This document shows, piece after piece, positions 60,442-64,000 of a stretch of 64,000 bases of DNA (within the stretch, counting starts at the first letter, position 1; each line of letters starts with the position of its first letter). The DNA comes from Polynucleobacter paneuropaeus (GTDB lineage Bacteria; Pseudomonadota; Gammaproteobacteria; Burkholderiales; Burkholderiaceae). The translations under genes were made by a program, and so were the position numbers. The notes under the pieces are model-generated. The model searched no databases. It was not told where the DNA came from and worked only from the letters and a program-made list of their open reading frames with translations. The DNA is taken from positions 186,001 through 250,000 of the forward strand of contig NZ_CP030085.1 of NCBI RefSeq assembly GCF_003261235.1, in the 5' to 3' direction.

Positions 60442-61248
60442 TATAGCCTCTGGTAACTTCAGTTTTTCTTGGTCACAAAGTTCAATATTTCTATCGTATA
60501 AATCTACTCCAGCCGAGATTTTCTCTTGTATTGACTTTTTTGAGAGCGCTTTGTATTGGCTTAAATTTTCAACTTCGCTGATAGCATGAACCTTAGCAAG
60601 AATCTTTTCTTCAGTCATAAAGTAAGAGAAATGCCATCCTCCATTGGCGATATGGGCTAGTTCATTCTTATCGCTTCGGTATTTGTGTGGAAGATATTTC
60701 CGAAAAGATTTTAAGTTAGTAAATACCGAGCCATAGAATTTCTCTTTAGGAGAAGCATTATGGATGTTGTAATAAAAAAATATTTGATCACAGCTATAAG
60801 CATTAAAAAGAGTATTCTTTTTTTCAATATTGAGAATGAGGCGGGGCCCTTCATCCAAGGCAAACCGACTTGGAAACTCATCTAGATCGCCAAAAAGAAT
60901 AATGTCATCTGGACTGAATGGCCTTAAGGCCTTAAGAGTTGAATTTCTTTGAGCATCCTGAATTTTCCATAGAAATTTATTCTTTCTATTCCGATATTTC
61001 AATTTCTTGAAGCGCCATTCAAAAGAATCCAGATGGATTTCTTCACGGTGGTAGATAATTTTCTCGGAATAGGGTAGGGTAGAAATTACTGCTTTACTAA
61101 GGATAAATTCCTTGGGAGCTCCTGAAAAGTCGATATTAGCCTCTGAGATAATAAAGTGATCTACAGTTGGGCCTAAATACTCGAGTCTCGCCTTTAGAAG
61201 GTCTAGTTCGTTATAAAAGAGAAAAACATCAAGGAATTTTTCTTGCAT
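60403..61248 (-). CDS. GT17-like glycosyltransferase (beta-1,4-N-acetylglucosaminyltransferase family)
   Basis: From the ATG at 61246-61248 (MQEKFLDVFLFYNELDLLKARLEYL) the product is 281 residues; the frame extends 9 codons upstream, overlapping the next gene. Family GT17 marks are FLFYNELDLLKARL, DHFIISEANIDFSG, IILFGDLDEFPS (DLDE) and ANGGWHFSYFM. GT17 is best known from eukaryotic MGAT3, with bacterial members in polysaccharide loci. It is the last of three minus-strand genes. Confidence 0.8.
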   Translation of the reverse strand: MQEKFLDVFLFYNELDLLKARLEYLGPTVDHFIISEANIDFSGAPKEFILSKAVISTLPYSEKIIYHREEIHLDSFEWRFKKLKYRNRKNKFLWKIQDAQRNSTLKALRPFSPDDIILFGDLDEFPSRFALDEGPRLILNIEKKNTLFNAYSCDQIFFYYNIHNASPKEKFYGSVFTNLKSFRKYLPHKYRSDKNELAHIANGGWHFSYFMTEEKILAKVHAISEVENLSQYKALSKKSIQEKISAGVDLYDRNIELCDQEKLKLPEAILQVLNKYLPYCT

Positions 61249-61258
61249 CTTCTGATTC

Positions 61259-62047
61259 TTAACTTTTGGTACCAATGAGTTGCTTTAGGAATCGTTTTTC
61301 ATCACTAGGTTTAAGGTAAGCCTGCTCAAGGTGTAATGAAAGTCCTGGAATACAGACGCCTAAATAGCGTCTTGGTTTAATCCAAAATTGCAACTTTCTT
61401 GGTATTTGCCTAATAAATCGGGATTTGAGAATAGTTGGTTGTTTTGTCAGAACGCAGAAGTTATCAAAATCAAAATCTTTTTTGGCTGTCTTGGTAATTG
61501 ACCAAATATCTTTATCGGCTTTTAGTGTCTTACCGGTGACCGCAAATGTCATAGTTGTAGAGTTTGAGGTTCTCCATACGGCCGTCTCTCCTTCTACCAC
61601 TTCCGTCGGCTCTGAATAAGCAGTCAATTTGGTATAAGGATTTACAGGGCCAGTATGATTTTTATATTTATCTGGGTGATCGTATAGCGTTACATAGTCA
61701 AAATATTGCAGCCCTTCAATGATTGCGGATGGCGCCTCAGGTAGATGAAGGTAATCATCTTCCGCAAAATAAACAATATCCTCATCTTTGATAAAACTAA
61801 GCGCTGTCTCATAAAGCTTCCAGAACGAGCCAGGGTTACCTAACTGGGTTTCAATTAGTTGGTCAAATGAGAACTGGGATTTGAGATTATTGAGGAGTTG
61901 ATCATCGCAGTTATCTGCGACGCAGATCCATTCCCAGTTTTTAAATATTTTCTGAAGATTTTTTAGAGAATCATACTTATTAATACCATCAACCTTCACC
62001 TTTGGGTAACCCTTGCTGCTAATTCTAAATAGGATAATTTTTCGCAT
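61259..62047 (-). CDS. Unrecognised protein of the polysaccharide locus, possible GT-A glycosyltransferase
   Basis: I do not recognise a named family in this 262-residue protein. It begins MRKIILFRISSKGYPKVKVDG, and has ICVADNCDD followed by DEDIVYFAEDDYLHLPEAP, a pattern like the DxD region of GT-A enzymes (EDDY near residue 95). No signal peptide or membrane helix is evident. It sits between a GT17-like gene and another unknown gene, 7 bp apart, on the minus strand in AT-rich DNA, so a sugar-transfer role is inferred from context. Confidence 0.65.
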   Translation of the reverse strand: MRKIILFRISSKGYPKVKVDGINKYDSLKNLQKIFKNWEWICVADNCDDQLLNNLKSQFSFDQLIETQLGNPGSFWKLYETALSFIKDEDIVYFAEDDYLHLPEAPSAIIEGLQYFDYVTLYDHPDKYKNHTGPVNPYTKLTAYSEPTEVVEGETAVWRTSNSTTMTFAVTGKTLKADKDIWSITKTAKKDFDFDNFCVLTKQPTILKSRFIRQIPRKLQFWIKPRRYLGVCIPGLSLHLEQAYLKPSDEKRFLKQLIGTKS

Positions 62048-62054
62048 AGCTGCT

Positions 62055-62822
62055 TTATTGTTTAAATAAATTAGGTGAATTTAGTGCAATAGAAAGTTTT
62101 TGTTTCCATGCTTCCTTTGGATAGTTGCGATGCAAATAACTACCATGACGATAAGCTGCTCTCAGGTAGTTATGTTGCCGCATCCAGGAATACACCCTTT
62201 TTTCAAATAACTCACCACCATAGCTTGGAAAGACTTCCGATTCGGGGTGATATTCATTATAAATTGGATTCTTAAAGTCTTCCGTCTTGATTAAGTACAT
62301 CTGATCAGAAAAGTTATGACCGTAGACATTTTCCCGATCACAATATTGAGAATCTTTTTTAGCTTCTTTGTATCGATAGTTCCAGGTTAGCGTAAAAATT
62401 TTTATCTGCTGGTTTTTTTCTAAGGCGGCAATGCCAGCATTGAGCCAATTTCTTGAAGCCCACGGAGAGACTATCGAGTCTCCAGAAAAATGGAGCAAGT
62501 ACTTTGTTTGAGTCAGGTAAATTGAAACCAATTCAGCGATGGAGTAGTAATAGCCCTTGCCTAATTTTTCAGGGCTTAGTGAGAAGTGGCGAAGAGCTTC
62601 ATCCACGTATTCAGCCACAATGATGTATTTGCTCAGTATCCCTTCATCTATGAGTGGCCGAATTGATGACTCTACTTTTTTATAATCTTTGACATTATTG
62701 ACGTAGAGTATCTTTTCATCAAAGTGGTGATAGCATCGATTGATCATGGTTTTGATGCGATCCGTCTTCAGCATGATTTCCCAGTCACCTTCCCAAACTT
62801 TGGTTTCGAATGTAATGGTCAT
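62055..62822 (-). CDS. Unrecognised protein of the polysaccharide locus, possible glycosyltransferase
   Basis: This 255-residue protein has no family I can name. It starts MTITFETKVWEGDWEIMLKTDRIKTM; a central TKYLLHFSGDSIVSPWASRNWL segment (SGDS near residue 114) could be the metal/nucleotide site of a GT-A fold, followed by a His/Tyr-rich C-terminus. It is the first gene of the minus-strand trio and is divergent from rfbB with a 93-bp gap between starts. Confidence 0.6.
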   Translation of the reverse strand: MTITFETKVWEGDWEIMLKTDRIKTMINRCYHHFDEKILYVNNVKDYKKVESSIRPLIDEGILSKYIIVAEYVDEALRHFSLSPEKLGKGYYYSIAELVSIYLTQTKYLLHFSGDSIVSPWASRNWLNAGIAALEKNQQIKIFTLTWNYRYKEAKKDSQYCDRENVYGHNFSDQMYLIKTEDFKNPIYNEYHPESEVFPSYGGELFEKRVYSWMRQHNYLRAAYRHGSYLHRNYPKEAWKQKLSIALNSPNLFKQ

Positions 62823-62915
62823 GGGCTCCTGAAAACCTTTTATACTTGCTTAAATTAATTGATTTGTATGGCTCTCAAATCATAATCCATAGAAAACGTA
62901 ATCAACGAGATTTTT

Positions 62916-63974
62916 ATGATTCTAGTTACTGGCGGTGCAGGCTTTATTGGGGGTAATTTCGTGCTGGATTGGCTTGCCAATACAGGCTCTGAAGGTGTAA
63001 TCAACCTCGATAAGTTAACCTATGCTGGTAATTTGGCAACACTTGACTCCTTAAAAGAGGATTCTGGTCATGTTTTTGTTCGTGGCGATATAGGCAATAA
63101 AGAACTAGTAAGCAAACTACTTAATGATTATCAGCCACGGGCCATTATTAATTTCGCTGCTGAGAGTCATGTGGATCGCTCCATTCATGGTCCAGCAGAG
63201 TTCATTCAGACTAATATCTTGGGCACATTTAATCTTCTGGAGTGTGCGCGTGAATATTGGAATAAGATGGACGAATCTACTCAAAAGCAATTTCGTTTTC
63301 ACCATGTTTCGACTGATGAAGTTTACGGGTCGCTTTCACTGGCTGATCCCGCATTCACTGAAACAAACCCCTACGAGCCAAATAGTCCTTACTCAGCCTC
63401 CAAAGCAGCCTCAGACCACTTAGTACGTGCTTGGTTTCATACCTATGGCTTCCCAGTGGTGACTACCAATTGCTCGAATAATTACGGTCCTTATCACTTT
63501 CCTGAAAAATTAATTCCTCTAGCAATCCTCAACGCACTTGCAGGTAAGCCCCTGCCAATTTACGGTGATGGTCAACAAATTCGAGACTGGTTGTATGTAG
63601 GTGATCATTGTTCAGCAATCCGCGAGGTTTTAATCAAGGGCAAATTGGGTGAGACCTATAACATTGGTGGCTGGAATGAGAAGCCTAATATTGAGGTGGT
63701 AAAAACCATCTGCCATATTCTTGATGAGCTAAAGCCTAGATTAGATTCCAAGCCTTATGCTGAGCAAATTACTTTCGTCAAAGACCGTCCAGGTCATGAT
63801 CGTCGCTATGCCATTGATGCTTCCAAAATTGAGCGTGACTTAGGTTGGCGTCCTGCAGAAACCTTTGATTCTGGTATTCGGAAAACAGTCCAGTGGTATT
63901 TAGATAATCCAGTATGGGTTGAGGGTGTAGTAAGCGGCTCTTATCGCGACTGGCTACAAAAACAATATCAATAA
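62916..63974 (+). CDS. rfbB: dTDP-glucose 4,6-dehydratase
   Basis: The 352-residue extended SDR enzyme makes dTDP-4-keto-6-deoxyglucose for rhamnose and related sugars. It has NAD-binding TGGAGFIGGNFVLDW, HVDRSIHGP, STDEVYGSL with catalytic Thr/Asp/Glu, YSASKAASDHLVRA with Tyr/Lys, and NNYGPYHFPEKLIPL. Length matches RmlB. The next gene starts 4 bases after its stop, fitting an rfbBD-type operon that continues out of the window. Confidence 0.96.
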   Translation: MILVTGGAGFIGGNFVLDWLANTGSEGVINLDKLTYAGNLATLDSLKEDSGHVFVRGDIGNKELVSKLLNDYQPRAIINFAAESHVDRSIHGPAEFIQTNILGTFNLLECAREYWNKMDESTQKQFRFHHVSTDEVYGSLSLADPAFTETNPYEPNSPYSASKAASDHLVRAWFHTYGFPVVTTNCSNNYGPYHFPEKLIPLAILNALAGKPLPIYGDGQQIRDWLYVGDHCSAIREVLIKGKLGETYNIGGWNEKPNIEVVKTICHILDELKPRLDSKPYAEQITFVKDRPGHDRRYAIDASKIERDLGWRPAETFDSGIRKTVQWYLDNPVWVEGVVSGSYRDWLQKQYQ

Positions 63975-63977
63975 TTG

Positions 63978-64000
63978 ATGAACGTTCTCGTATTCGGAGC
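63978..64000 (+). CDS. rfbD: Start of the next gene, probably dTDP-4-dehydrorhamnose reductase
   Basis: Only the first seven codons (MNVLVFG) and part of an eighth are present. A beta-strand leading to glycine is how RmlD-type Rossmann enzymes begin, and rfbD often follows rfbB directly. The identity is inferred mainly from position. Confidence 0.45.

Overview
The window looks like a chromosomal segment of a small-genome, free-living freshwater betaproteobacterium, most likely Polynucleobacter or a close Burkholderiaceae relative. This rests on gene order (ispB / rplU-rpmA-obgE-proB, aroQ-accB-accC-prmA, yqgE-ruvX-pyrR-pyrB, the CNP1-like lipoprotein next to rppH, and the lysine/alanine-rich H1-like protein after nrdAB), tight spacing, moderate GC, and no insertion sequences, CRISPR arrays or prophage genes. 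Genus is inferred from remembered gene order and protein style, not from a database search.

Positions 1-55013 are almost entirely housekeeping. In order: a partial FAH-family enzyme, tRNA-Pro(CGG) and ispB (minus); rplU, rpmA, obgE, proB (plus); the CNP1-like lipoprotein and rppH (minus); proS; ffh; a CcsA-like protein with a membrane-anchored AmpD; nrdA-nrdB behind two NrdR boxes; an H1-like DNA-binding protein; a PfkB kinase, then prmA-DUF3426, accC, accB, aroQ as a minus-strand run; tlpA-like; mpl, fabG-like, RNB exonuclease, TonB-like, aroE, mtgA; pyrF; corA; cinA-like, pgpA, thiL; malic enzyme; a barstar-family gene behind an AT-rich palindrome; rsmE; tkt-gap; fur; bamE, dapB, leuS, lptE, holA, proA, hemJ, a THUMP methyltransferase, rubredoxin, hemL; apaH, photolyase; yqgE-ruvX-pyrR-pyrB.

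From 55042 the character changes to a surface-polysaccharide locus. It holds a GT4-like glycosyltransferase, DUF6492 and DUF5672 proteins, a polytopic O-antigen ligase/polymerase-like protein, a GT2, three minus-strand genes (GT17-like plus two unrecognised GT-A-like proteins), then rfbB (dTDP-glucose 4,6-dehydratase) and the first codons of a probable rfbD. DNA from about 58.1 to 62.9 kb is visibly more AT-rich, as expected for a variable, transferred cluster.

The most unusual signal is in the H1-like gene. The annotated frame ends right after an A9-G tract containing the heptamer A AAA AAG, a stop codon follows, and 6 nt downstream lies a perfect 8-bp stem-loop. The -1 frame continues with 41 codons of the same K/P/A-rich composition and a distinct C-terminal tail. 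This is the layout of a programmed -1 frameshift (or slippage) site making two forms of a nucleoid protein. Other notable points are two gene fusions (PP0621-like+AmpD, PrmA+DUF3426), ProB without a PUA domain, a consensus promoter lying across the ispB start codon, and an orphan barstar-like protein.
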